DNA of 64,000 nt from Cliona cf. orientalis (Eukaryota; Porifera; Demospongiae; Clionaida; Clionaidae). Positions 47,116 through 58,886 of the stretch are shown one piece after another; position 1 is the first letter of the stretch, and each line of letters opens with the position of its first letter. Location of the stretch: assembly GCA_963930775.1 (NCBI GenBank), contig OZ005689.1, positions 15,376,923 through 15,440,922 of the forward strand, given 5' to 3'. The position numbers and the translations under genes are program-made. Under the pieces are notes generated by a model that saw nothing but the letters and a program-made list of their open reading frames with translations, ran no database searches and had not been told where the DNA came from.

Positions 47116-49322
47116 ATGGAGATGAATACGCTACTTGTGATCACGGTAGGATTAGTTATTACCATCATGGTAAAAATTGATGCCCAGTCAGATAAGACAC
47201 TCTCGCCAGGAGAAAGAGGTGCAGACGTGGTTCGAGCTGTTATATCCAAAATTGAAGCTTACGGTCGCTTCGTAAACTTTGATTCAGCCTTAACAAGTCC
47301 CCTCTTTATGAGGGTAATGGCGTACGTTGAGACCAGAGATGGCGCTACTCCTGATTATGATCCAAACGAAGGTGGCTTATGGAACGTTACTGATACCGTT
47401 TTTGACAGAACTCAGAGTGACCCTCTTCTGGACGAGGTTATCATGCAACTGAAATATTTAAGCAGTCCTGAAAATTACATTAGGCCTGTTGATTGGAGAA
47501 GTCTCAACTACAGTGATCTTTCAATACCATTTTATTCTGGCCTTGCAGTTAGACTTATTATACATTTGAAAACATTGCCAGCAAGTACAGAGCATTCACG
47601 TTACTGGGTTAATCATTTTAAAGACATGTCAGTAAATAATGATCATTGGGACGAGGGTGAGCACAATCTATCAAGAGAAGAAGGTAATCCATGACAGTGT
47701 TTAATCAACACAATGTTAGTATTCAAGGATGTATGCATGATATTATTATGCTAATACAGAATGCAAATTAAAGACAGATGTAGTGTTCGTACTGGATGGA
47801 TCTGCAAGTATTAGTCATAATGATTTTCAGAAAGTTAAGAAATTTGTTCATAATTTCTGTGCAAACTTATCAATAGGTGTGACTGGGAGCCGAGTCGGTG
47901 TTATTACATTTTCTAGAGAAGCAGTAGTACACATTCCGTTGAACAATGCACTTAACAAGAGTGCTTTGCTTTATAAAATTGATAACCTTCCCCAAGCAGA
48001 GTCACTTACTTACACCAACTTAGGGTTGGATCGTATGAGGCAACAAGAGTGGAGGACTGATATATCAGTATTGAGACTTGCCATTGTTCTTACAGATGGA
48101 GTATCAGCGAATAAAGAACGTACTAAAACGGCAGCAAGGATGGTTCATGAACATGAACCAGACATACTTGTGTTTGCCATTGGTGTTGGAAATTTGGTTA
48201 ATCCAGAGGAGTTGATGGAAATTGCATCAGGAAACGGCTCTCAATTTTTAGTCTACTTGGATTCCTTTGATTCACATGCACTAGATTCAGTTGGTGAGGG
48301 ATATTCCTACCAAATATGTTATTTAGGTAATGGTTATTTAATCTACATGTATACATGCATGCATGGATTATAGTGTATTTTAATTATTGTTATGATTGTA
48401 ACAATACAGCAACTACATCTGTAAATATATCTACACTAGAGGAAGGTGTAATCATAGAGAATGCAACTGCAAGGTTTCGATTCACAGTTCCTGTTTCTGA
48501 AGGAATGACATTCAGGATATGCTTAAGGGATGGCGAAGTGACCATATATGCCTCTACAATACCAAATCCAAATAGTGCACAGTATAGGAGGCGTGAGATG
48601 TTGAGAGCTGATGGTGACCTACGTTGCCTGAGCACATTTTATGACTTCGAGTTCACTAACCAGCGACGTAAACGACGACAAATATCAAAATCTAATGATA
48701 CTGTATCACTGTATATTACACTAGAAGGCCATGGTGAATTTACATTCAATAGCAGTGTTGGAAATACTATACTAAATTATGGTATGAGCTCTATTATTAT
48801 GTTATAATTATGCAATAGATAATCTTTTATCTGTTATGTCCAGAATGCGAAGTTGAGCCATGTGATCCGAACGCAGAATGCTTCAATACAAATGGATCTT
48901 ATCACTGTATATGCATTGAAAATTTCTCCGGAAATGGAACTTTTTGCTTTCCAGGTAATACAAACTTAGTATAATTCTGACACAATTGCATCAAGTGCTG
49001 AAGACATACCATGTTAAATGACCTATAGTAGCCTCATGCATGGTATTGTATAGATCAACCAATAATAATAATATTTATTTAGATGTACTTTAGTAATTAT
49101 GTTGGTGTATGCTTTAAATTTGCAGTTGATTTACCTGCAACAAAGGATTTACCATCAATGGAGACGAAGGCAGAAGACGAGAATGTTCCAGGAGTACTAG
49201 TAAGAGTGTCTATTGCCCTCCTTGCTTTCGTAACTATCACTGCTATAGTAGTTATCTTTGATGTATTATTATGCTTTGCTTTCACTCGAAAAAAGCACAA
49301 TCAAAAAGGTAATAAACATTAA
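47116..49322 (+). CDS. VWA-EGF single-pass membrane protein, copy B (intact)
   Basis: Exons 47116-47683, 47760-48326, 48410-48781, 48844-48954 and 49126-49322, all GT-AG with matching phases, give 1,815 bp: 604 codons plus stop. Residues 1-24 are a signal peptide (ITVGLVITIMVKIDAQS). Residues 25-190 are an N-terminal module of unknown function (SPGERGADVVRAV, GGLWNVTDTVF, DLSIPFYSGLAVRL). Residues 190-378 are a VWA domain with DGSAS, the Thr loop (LTYTNLGLD) and LTDG, so the metal-ion-dependent adhesion site is complete. Residues 379-502 are a beta-rich stretch with a furin-type RRKRRQ site. Residues 503-539 are a six-Cys EGF module (ECEVEPCDPNAECFNTNGSY). A linker, a transmembrane helix (SIALLAFVTITAIVVIFDVL) and a short basic tail follow. 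It is probably a surface adhesion protein, possibly cleaved at the furin site (inference). The alternative start is the second Met, two codons later, which aligns with copy A. Confidence 0.88.
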
Positions 49323-49492
49323 ATTCTTAAGAAATGATTTGTGAAGTCAGCTGTTTTGAAAATCCTTGTTATAAGTACCTTTCCATCAAAGAATAATATT
49401 AATTTTTGTTTGCTGCGAACATTAAATTTTAATACAAGTCGTTCCTGTATGTGACCTACGTAAAAAGTTTAAAGTGCTAAGAACAATAGAGG

Positions 49493-49682
49493 GCAATTTT
49501 CGAGGGAGAAAACTTTCGCAGATCGGTAGGAAAGGAGCATTTCACGGAGAAAAATTTCGTGGAATGTTAAAAGTGGTCGCATAATGGGTGTGGTATACCA
49601 AGAATTTCGTGAAGAAAACTTTTGCGGATGGCTGAAAAATCGCAAAATTTGTGAAAGTTTTCTCCCTTGAAATTTTCCCACT
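49493..49682. mobile_element. MITE with AGGGAGAAAACTTTCGC arms
   Basis: GGGCAATTTTCGAGGGAGAA plus AACTTTCGC at the left is mirrored by GTGAAAGTTTTCTCCCTTGA plus AATTTTCCC at the right. The arms are about 33 bp with four or five mismatches. It sits just 3' of VWA gene B. Confidence 0.8.
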
Positions 49683-49880
49683 ATACGGTATAGTGGGCTA
49701 ACCCTCAAATGTTGACTTAACAATCCCCCCCCCCCCCCCCCCGAGTCTTGAAAATATTTTATATTTCTTGAGCTGAATACATCATTGATTTTTTGACAAT
49801 TCCCCACCAGTGTACAATTTTTCATTTGCTAGGAAACTTAATCACAATATTATCATACTTTAGTAATCTAAACTGCTCAC

Positions 49881-50362
49881 TAAGGGGCCTTGTCCAAAGT
49901 CCTTGTGGAAAAAGTAACGTCATTATGACGTTAACATTTTACCCCCCTCCCCCCCCCTCTCTTAACGTCACAGCATTTCAACATAGATTCAATACTGAAA
50001 CTCTGATTCTGCTCCATTTAGCCTACATATTCGGTATTCACTTGTATTCTACAGTGCTAGCTATGTCTTCATGAATTCATTGCATACCTGTGCTTCTTTA
50101 GCAGTTTCTTGCTTGCCTGTAGCTACGTGCACACTTTTTGCTACGTAGTACTTGATATAGCTGTCACTAAAATGCAAATTTTGACACTGCTGGAGGTGTG
50201 TCTAGACTTGTTCAACCACAAGAATGCATAATCACAACTAAAGCTAAAATCTGCTGACAATGCAGTTGTAAAACGTCATGGGCCAAGACCCCCTCCCCCC
50301 CCCCCCCCCCCCCCCCCCCCAATGACGTTAATTTTTCCACAAGGACTTTGGACAAGCCCCCT
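49881..50362. mobile_element. Element with 42-bp terminal inverted repeats
   Basis: The left end is AGGGGCCTTGTCCAAAGTCC plus TTGTGGAAAAAGTAACGTCATT. The right end is its reverse complement with two mismatches. The interior has poly-C tracts and repeated GACGTTAA. No ORF was recognised. Confidence 0.85.
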
Positions 50363-50399
50363 AATACAATGAACAATAAAAGAAATTAGCTTCCTAGAA

Positions 50400-51297
50400 A
50401 TAAATAAGATTATAGAGGAAATTATCCAGTATAGCTAGTTTAACGTGGCCATCAGTAACAATCTAGAGGCCATTATTAAATAGCCACGAATTATTAAGGA
50501 TGCACAAGAAAAGTAAATAAAGATGGTACATTGTGAAGTCATCAAGAGGTTTATAAGGAGGAAGCACATTAGCATGGCTTTCCTGAAGTTTTGATGTGAA
50601 CATGTAGCTACATCACAGTTTTTGGCATATGTAAGTCACCCCAATCATGCGTCGTTATAGCCATTTCAATACCAGCAGAGAAAGAGGGAGAGTATCCTAC
50701 AGTCCTACTTCACTATGTTACTCTGTTACAACACTTTACGGGGATCATTGTAAAGATTTCACATGTAAAGTTGTTTCACAGCTTGTCCTACAACATCACA
50801 TAAACAATGTCATATATTATATAGCAGCTAGTGCTCTACAGTAGTGTCATATGTGGCTTAGCTACATGCCCACAGACAGCTGGGAATGAGCCCTCAAGCA
50901 TATGAATATCATTACAAAGATGCACGATTACCCTCATAAAGTGTTGTAACATGAGCCCATATTATAGTGAATTCTTGAAGTGGGATTCTCCCTCTCTCTC
51001 TACTATATTACACTCTTGGCTACATTATAATTTAAAGGTTTCTACCCCCATGGTCACTGTGGCACTGCTGTGCAAAAACAACCATTGATCATAATATTCA
51101 TAGTTAACCTGCATAACTCGTAATCATAATAATTATACTTACGAAGCCAGCTGGGTATACAGATGATTACTTTATGTAAGCACACCATGAGTACCTACAG
51201 TACAGTTATACAGTCTCATAAGTCAAAAGAATTTTAACGATGTGAGTACTCCATATCTGTAAACACGTTAATTGATCATGAGTACCTCAAAACCCAT
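50400..51297 (-). repeat. Arm 2 of the inverted duplication
   Basis: On the minus strand this segment matches 43107-44250. Examples are CGAAGCCAGCTGGGTATACA against TGTATACCTATATAGCTGGCTTCG, GTAAGCACACCATGAGTACC, ATATGTAAGTCACCCCAATC and TTCACAATGTACCATC. Divergence and indels are visible. Confidence 0.65.
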
Positions 51298-52371
51298 TTC
51301 CAGATGAGGGGATTATTAATGATGTCATCACAAATGCAAAAATAGATTTTTGTATCATTCACCGAAATCCCAACAACATATTTCTGAAGGTGCCATAATT
51401 AATGTACCTGACCACTGCATAGGCATCGGAAAGGGGGGGGGGGGGGGGGGGGGGGAGGAGCCAGGGGGCCCTCCCATTTTTTTTCAGGCTGACACACCCA
51501 TTGGAGCCAACGTAGGTCGAGTAGCTAACTGGTGGATGTGGTGTAATTGGATCCGGGTCAGGGTCTCCCTACGGTCAAGTTGATCGCTTGAATCACAGGA
51601 CCGTCCAACATTTAGATGAGACGCACACTAAAATTTACGGCAAACAAGCATGCAAAAAAGTGTTAACATCTTTTGTACATAAGGCCACTCCAAATTAATT
51701 CGTTGCTTCTCATTACCCAAAAAATGATGCGACCACATCCCCAGTAGCTGTAATGGTATATGTGGTAAAAGGTCGTCAATATACCCTGCGCACTCGTAGT
51801 ATCAATCGCTAACACCACTCGTGGTTGTATTAGCAGTATTTGTAACTTTCAAACACAACATCAAACTGGGCCATCTGCTGCCGGTCTCTTGCTTTTGAGC
51901 CGAGCGCGCACTCGTATGGCTTCACCAAAATTAGGATAAAGTAGGTAAAGGTCGTCGGGGGAAGGGGTCTAGCTTGATGTCACTGGACCCAAACTGGCGG
52001 TGGAGAGTAATTACGCTACTGAGAGTTTTGGCGATATGGAGCGTGATAGCCGTGACCTAGGCCAGTGCGTTGCAGAGTGCGCCAGCCGAGGAGGAGATAC
52101 GAAAGATAAAATAATCGCCAGCGGTCATGTATCAGGGCAAGAAGAACAGTCTGACTCTGAAAGTGAGGGGGCAACTTTGTTCCCCCGGACCAGCCCCCGG
52201 GGGGCCAAGGAAAGTAGAAGAAGGAAAAATACAAACCACATTTCCTACTCAGATTTGAACTACCTAAGCAGTTCGTCGAGACAAGAAAAGAGGAGAATTG
52301 AGGGAGAAAAAATTAATGGATGTAAACTAGGTGAGTGGAAATCAATCATACTAGAGTAGATCGACACTAGC

Positions 52372-52716
52372 CTCGTCCCCAGGCTCTCTTGGGGGAGGGG
52401 AAAAGAGAGCCTGGTAACGACTGCATGCGCATGCGCGAACCCTTACCAGCAAAACATGGTAAGGCAGTTTTCATAGCTAAACGGCCTTTCGAGGGGACAA
52501 AAACCAACGTTTGAGTGATTTACCTCATTTAAGCCTCCTAGACACCATCACTAGCTGATAGCAAGATACTTTTCGAGTGCTTGGGCGACTTTTGAGCTTG
52601 ACTGATAGTATACGATCAAGTAGTCCACGGATAGTATACGGAGATTTTTGGCGCATGCACATGCAGTCGTTACCAGGCTCTCTTTCCCCTCCCTCAAGAG
52701 AGCCTGGAACGAGGCT
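52372..52716. mobile_element. Larger CCTCGTTCCCAGGCTCTC-family element
   Basis: It begins CCTCGTCCCCAGGCTCTCTT and ends AAGAGAGCCTGGAACGAGG. Nested inner arms AGAGAGCCTGGTAACGACTG / CAGTCGTTACCAGGCTCTCT pair as well. It lies in the death-domain gene intron and is related to 18951-19077. Confidence 0.85.
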
Positions 52717-52781
52717 AAGATTGACACATGACATGTTTATAGAAGGCGAGATAATGGGATTTCAGAGTCTGATCAGACTAA

Positions 52782-53274
52782 CGCACCTGTCAATGGTATG
52801 CCCCACTACCCCTATACACAGTGTTGCCAGGTTGGTTCCTCCAAAAATCCAGAAATCACAGAAAAGTGTGCATTTCTTCTTATCCCCCATAGTTAACTAT
52901 ACCTCATCTGTTGATCAAAAATCCGTAGATTCTGGATAAATCCGTAAACCTGGCAACACTGTATGCATGCATGGAGCTGATGTGGGGCAAGGTGGGGATT
53001 GTTCATCTCGAATTTCAATAATGTCCCCACCCCTGGGCACTTCAAGCTATGCAAAGCCCCCACATATTCTATTCTTTGTCGCCAGCTAGCTTACTTCCTG
53101 AGCTTTGCTCATTGTGTTGGCTTCAAGATTATTGATGAGCACTTGATTTGTGGGCATGACAATGCCCCACCCCCAAGGCAGGCTTGATTTTGCACATCTT
53201 CAATTCTAATAATATTATTATTGTCTCCTTGTTTGCCCAAAGTAGGGGTGGTGGGCCATACCATTGACAGGTGC
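52782..53274. mobile_element. Inverted-repeat element with a nested MITE
   Basis: The outer arms are GCACCTGTCAATGGTATGCC (52786) and GGCCATACCATTGACAGGTGC (about 53254), continuing into CCACYACCCCTA. Nested inside, 52819-52962 starts CAGTGTTGCCAGGTT and ends AACCTGGCAACACTG (15 bp, perfect). Confidence 0.8.
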
Positions 53275-53639
53275 ATAACTGATTAGTAATTACTCACTAA
53301 TATTTTCTGTTTTTCCTCCAATGCTATGTATACAGATCTCACTATCCACAACATAGTACAGGAGCTGAGAGGAGTGGACATTTTCAAAATTCATGAATTT
53401 CTTTATAAAAACATACTTGGCATCCCTCATACACAACTTGCTGAACTCCGTTCTGCTCACCACTCTACTGATGAACAAGAAGCAGCAGTGGTCCGGTATT
53501 GGCTGTGACGAGACCCACTCGCCAGTTGGAGGAGAATCATATTCCAACTAGATGAGTGGGCTGGTGATCCTGGCTATGGTCATTTCAGTGATATTGCAGA
53601 CAGGATACGTCACTATATGCTGAGGAGCTGACTGGTATG

Positions 53640-55520
53640 ACATGTTCTTTTGTATATAACCCTCTATACAACATTATCCATGACATTGTAATAGTATAGA
53701 TGGGACTAACTGTGATTGCTTAGAATAAGCTTGTGCTAGTAACCCTAATATCCTAGCATAGCCACCACTGATTCAGAACCCACTAAGATTTAGTGTGTAT
53801 AAACCACTCTGTGCACAATTATACCAGATGCCAACCTAGATCATTGGCCTGCCCGATGCCATCACCCACACTCCTCTGATAGCCGGCAACTTCCTACACG
53901 AACTTTGGTAGCTATGCAACCGCCAACAACTATTACCATCCTGCACTTATCATGTACGGTGATGGCACGAGATAATTATACTATCACAACAATAGCTGTG
54001 GCAATAAGAGTGTATTATTATTATAGCCACCATTGAACCCCCTAGTGCTTGGCTATCAAGTTTGAATGCATATTATGGTTGTTAGCTAATTAGCCAAAGT
54101 TTAATGCTAATACCAGGTATAATTAACAACCAGTATTGAAAAAATCATCAGTAAGCAGAGCCTACTTGGGATGCAGTTAATCTACTTCAGTGGTGCACAG
54201 CCAAGTCAGCATGTATATTATTATTATAATCAACAATATTTTCAATTCTGTACTTATATTGTCAACTAGATGTAACATAAAGTAGCTATAGATTATCCAA
54301 AACCAGTCTTGGCAGACATGCATATTATTATACCAAGGCACAATAATAGAATTTACATTTCAGTATTTATAATATTACTGCGGAATTATAATAGCTACTC
54401 ATCACTGGACCAAAACCATAAAATTTCCTGCACCTCGCTGTACATGAAATTCCATTGCAATTCTCGTCCAGTGTGAGTTCCAGGTATTCAAGTCTATCTC
54501 CCAAGCTTATTAAGGCAGTGTAGTACAGAAGACTATAATAGTTTGCCTGCACTAAATAATTGTACATGTGGTAAATTAACTAATTTGTGAGGAGGCGTAT
54601 GAAAAGGGACCTATATTATATATAGGGTCACACAATCGAATTTGTGATTTTTCACTAGCTCGTTTGGTACTTTAAGGTGTGATGGGTGCATGGATAACCA
54701 CACCAGGTCCTATCATTGAAATAATATAATAATTATTATAATTGAGTCGCAGTGTGAATGTTTGCAAAATATTTAACACACTAAAATTTATCTCATAACA
54801 ATACAATAGTCCCGTTTTTCCCATGCCACCGCCTATTTAAACCATGGGTGCATGGCTATAGTTTTATACTTGCTTGACTAAATTCATCATTACAGCACTA
54901 GCTATATGGATAGCAGTGCATAGTAATTTTTGGTCTGCATGCATGCATGGTTGATATGTGAGGAGGCATTTATTAAGTTCACCAATGTGGTGCCAATTGG
55001 TCCGGATTCCCAAGTCCAAGTGCTTGGATGAACTTTTCTTCACGTTTAGGTACTATCATCACAAGAGAAATAGGCATTGTATAGGTAAGTTAAAATCATA
55101 GAAAGACACATTTTCAAGTTTGATAGTATTCACTGGTTCAGTTATACAGATAGGATTGCCTAGACTAGGGATGCATGAGTCATAAAAATACTATAGACCC
55201 AGTAAAAGTAAGCATGGAGAGCATTAACAGAATAATTGGATTGACTGGAGCTGCAAGCCCTGCATGTATTTAATTATATTCAAGGGATAAAATTAATACA
55301 TGTTTGCATGTCATAATAATAATATTATTATATAATATATAATATTAGTAAAGTTGGATGTTTGTATGCATTTTTACGTACTGTCACAGTGCGTGAAGAG
55401 TTCCGGCTGGATATAGCTCTCAGTGGATGAGTGCATCACAATTGTTGATAATCAGCTGGCCAACAAAAACCTATCAACGTAGGAAACAAATTAACTTATC
55501 AATAATCATATCAAGAAGTT
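53640..55520. other. Intergenic AT-rich DNA
   Basis: No gene was supported. A Cys-containing minus-strand frame at 54367-54567 lacks a convincing exon context. Short TATTATTA runs and unique DNA fill the rest. Confidence 0.45.
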
Positions 55521-55527
55521 GCCTGTA

Positions 55528-57996
55528 CTAAGCGATCATTTCACAGTTTATCGCGCATTCCTTGTTACCACAGTTAGAACAGGAAATATCAAATACTTTA
55601 ATCCTTTTCACTCCAATCGACTCTAGGTGCTCGATCCGATTTTGTTTTTCGAGGATCTGTCGAAGGGCTGCTTCACCTTGGTGACTAGAGGATCGAAAAT
55701 ATGACTTTGTTAAAACGTCATTTTTTTTCTCAAGACCTTGTTGAGTAAATGGTATGATAGATCCGTGGAGTTTCATAAATTCCCCTACATGGTTCATTAG
55801 AGCATGGATATAGGGAGTGACATGTTTGCGTTGGTACAATGCTACAAACTTTTCCCCCCATTGTCTAGCACGTCTCTCGAATTCAGCAATAACGCGACTA
55901 GATAGATCTTTTGCTGGTTTTGAAATGGTCATATTTAGGTTTAAAAGTTCATCCCATAGGTTCTGAATCTGTCGGCAGTTAGTGGGAGTAAAGGTAGGTA
56001 ACAGATTTCGAATACTAATATTTCGGAAGAGCTTTAGCTTTTCGGGGCCAGTTAGAGAGCGGCATTTAAGTTCCTTCGAAGAGCGACCAATGTAGAACTC
56101 GAACCCAGGTATACCCAGTGACGAAACGAAGGTCTGAAACAGCTGAATGTGCTTGTACCTAGTAAGATCGGAGTTAGAGAACTTTTTAACCTTCTCAATT
56201 GCATCTTGTCGACGTAGTTCAACAATGAGAAGATCGATGAGCACATCTGAAGTGCGTAGGAACAGGTGCAGGTTATCTATGACGACGTTTGCGAGAGGAA
56301 TGTTTGGAAACAAAGGCTCGTTTGATACATTAAAGGTTTTTCGTGAGCGGGGATGCTTCACTAGTTCGACATTTTCATCGATTGTTCTGGCACCCTTATC
56401 TTTCTCACTGAGTGACCATTCTCGTTGGATATCCCCACGTTCGTCCTTCTTGCAATGGCACCAGATACAGGCATAATCACTTGATGCCGAATCAATGCCA
56501 GTGACCATAGCGAGAAATTTCCAGTCACCTCCCATATAGTAGGTGATCCGAAATGTAGTATCATCGACCTGAATTTTTTCGAGCTCTTTAACTTCTGCAA
56601 TTATGTCAGCCAGTGCTAGCTTAAGGCAGCTGTAAGATTCAGGTTGTTTAAAAACAGCCAGTATGTGATTACCAGCTGCCGAACCAGCTTGGTCTTCTTC
56701 TAGGAGGGTGAATGTAAATGCTACCACATGCAGGCGCTTTCCAATCTTAGTTCCATCGCCTGAGAGTTTGACTTGCACCGTCTTGTTTTGTAGGAATGGA
56801 GCAGTTGAATCCGAAATTTGAACAAGGCGTCTAATTCTGATCTCTAGGCGATTTTTTAAGCTTTGCTGAACACCTTGCGTATTGTTTGGAGTTGGGGTTA
56901 TCTCCCATAGTCTATTCAGTGCGGATATCCTTTCCCTAAGCTTGTATTGCCGTGGCATTTGAGTACATACCTTTGCAAGTTCATGATAGGCACAGTCAGA
57001 CACATTATGCCAGTCTTTGATGTAAAGCATCATATTTACAGTGTCTATGGCATCTTCGCTTATCTCGTCTGTTTCACCGAACATTTGCTTTAAATTATCG
57101 GTATGAAGCTCGAACACTTCTTCCTCACCAGTTGTAGCATTAACCACAGTGACCGTCGTGGGTATATACCCATGAATTTCTAGCCAGGAGAGAGAGTCGG
57201 TACAACTTTTAGTCCTGTCACGTTTTAGTTTCCGGCGATAAGATTCGGAGTATTCACTCTCTGGCTTGTAGCTTCTTCCTCTTGTTGGCGGACTTGACTT
57301 GCACAAATCAGAAGTGAGTTCTCGTGCTCGACTCTGTAACCGCTTGATTTCAGTTTTCAGTTGGTGTATTTCAACTGACTGTTCTTCTTCTCCCACCCGT
57401 AGCTCGTCTACCACCGTCCGAAGCTCTTGAATGTCTTGTGCAGCATGAGATACTTCACATTTAAGTTCAGTCACTTCATCCTCCAAAGCTTCAATCTTGT
57501 TCTCCATGACCTTTAATTGAATGGCATCTTCACTTACACACAATTTCCATTCCAGTTGGAGAAATCGTTGTTTCTTTGCTGATCCCTTGAAGCTCTTAAC
57601 TTTTAGTCTTAGGTGGTTGGCACGTACGACAAGTATTCTGTGCAGGCGAGCTGTGTACTGAAATGTTACGCCAATCTTATCAGCGATCGCTTCGATCCAC
57701 CTTCGAACCACTGATTCGGTAGGCGACGAACCATCACCTCGAGTCAAATCATACAGGAACTTGCTGTAGTTGTAGAAATTATAGACTATAATCAATTGTT
57801 TTGCTGACTATAATTATGCCTCAATCGTTACAATAGAGTCGAATAATTTATGAGTGTTTACTTACTTAGTGACAAGGAAGGTGTACAAAGAGCCATCGCC
57901 AGCTTCACTTTCGTTGCCTCCATCTGCCAGGGACGGACGTGCCATAAGCAGTACCAAGAGTAGTAGCGTCATGAAAATGACGGGTTTTATCTTCAT
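55528..57996 (-). CDS. DDE-transposase-like protein (RAG1/Transib-like motif order) with a signal-peptide exon
   Basis: Exon 1 57996-57866 encodes a signal peptide (MKIKPVIFMTLLLLVLLMAR) and an acidic stretch. After GTAAGT, exon 2 (57763-55528, acceptor ACTACAG) joins in phase, giving 788 codons. Residues 110-200 form a coiled coil (ENKIEALEDEVTELK, QLKTEIKRLQSR), followed by a basic patch (RRKLKRDR). The core carries SGDGTKIGK (Asp 380), GGDWKFL, a CIWCHC knuckle (476-481), VVIDNLHLFLR (Asp 540), HALMNHVGEFMKLHGSI and QQGLEKKND (Glu 722). A Cys cluster (CSNCGNKEC) ends the protein. The order D, zinc knuckle, D-LH, H, late E resembles RAG1/Transib RNase H-fold transposases (inference, no search run). 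The frame is fully open, which is unusual among the decayed elements here. No terminal inverted repeats were recognised beside it, so it may be a domesticated gene. A signal peptide conflicts with a nuclear role. An unspliced start at 57795 is the alternative. Confidence 0.65.
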
Positions 57997-58130
57997 CTTG
58001 AGTTCCAGAGGAGGAGATCACTAGTTGAACAAGAGATTAACGCCGATCGATCACAATTAATTTTCACACAATTTTAAATATCGTTGCGTATACGCGGCGC
58101 GGAGACGTACAATTAAATTTTTCGATGTAC

Positions 58131-58138
58131 CCTTTATA
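58131..58138 (-). promoter_or_regulatory. TATA-like box upstream of the DDE-like gene
   Basis: TATAAAGG on the minus strand, about 135 bases upstream of the start codon at 57996. Function is inferred from position only. Confidence 0.3.
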
Positions 58139-58886
58139 CATTACGTTAAATTAGAGTAAAGGGGCGTAACGATGATAATTCTAATTAACGCACATCGTAG
58201 ACGGCACTGCATAGATAGCAGATTTGCAATCGAATCGGCAGATATAGAAAGTAAGATTAGGTCATTTCTTGAGTATAATTTGATAGCTGAGATACCAAAG
58301 AATATTAGTCTGAGTGGTAATTTTCAGTATATGTTACAGACGCTAAGAAACCAGTGTCATGATTGATGTGTCTTTATCTTTTGCCATAGACACATTCTAT
58401 GTAAATCGGCAGAGCGAGTGAGTCCTATACGATCATAACTTTTATATCATTAGATACCTGAGGTTGCAGTGAATATTAATATAACTGGTAATTTTTATGC
58501 TGCGGTTGTCTGGAATCAAAAAGTAAAGAAGTATGTAGTATCCCCTATTGTTGCTGTACATTTTATTCCAGCCCTGAAGGTGTGATAAACTGTTAGGTGG
58601 AGCAAATAATCGGTGACTTCTTGATATGTATTATATACACAGCTCTTTATTATTTCTTCGTCCATATTATGTTATACTCATGCAGTAGTCTATTCTGTTC
58701 CATGATTTGAAATTCTGTAGTCTAAGATTGCTACACACTTATGAACATGCACATGCACACATAGCATTGAATCTAGTAAGTGTGTGATGCAGTTCTCTAG
58801 TTAATATTATAATATGGGTGTCTACCATGTAACTACTGACCACAATCTGTTTTTAATGATCACTTCTAAGCATTAATTCAGCATAC

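Larger units (their letters stand above)
52036..53631 (+). pseudogene. Death-domain protein, two exons, with in-frame stop and frameshift
   Basis: Exon 1 (ATG at 52036 to 52330, donor GTGAGT) encodes a hydrophilic, Ser/Glu-rich N-terminus (GQEEQSDSESEGA, SRRRKNTNHISYSDL). Exon 2 (53336 on, after TATACAG) joins in phase and reads a death-domain-like fold: NIVQELRGVDIFKIHEFLY, LGIPHTQLAELRSAHH and EQEAAVVRYWL. A TGA follows at about 53507. The same frame then continues with family-like sequence (DPLASWRRIIFQLDEWAGD, GHFSDIADRIRHY). Near 53613 an extra two bases (TATAT for TAT) push the ending AEELTG out of frame. Death domains act in adaptor complexes of apoptosis and innate immunity. This copy looks inactivated, and the TGA could be a C-to-T change from CGA. 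The intron holds three inverted-repeat elements. Confidence 0.6.

Noticed and set aside
53505..53510. TGA as a selenocysteine codon in the death-domain exon
   Set aside because: Family sequence suggests Arg here, and a second frameshift follows. A nonsense mutation is simpler.
54367..54567. Minus-strand Cys-containing frame (SLGDRLEYLELTLDENCNG)
   Set aside because: No signal peptide exon or matching splice sites were found near it.
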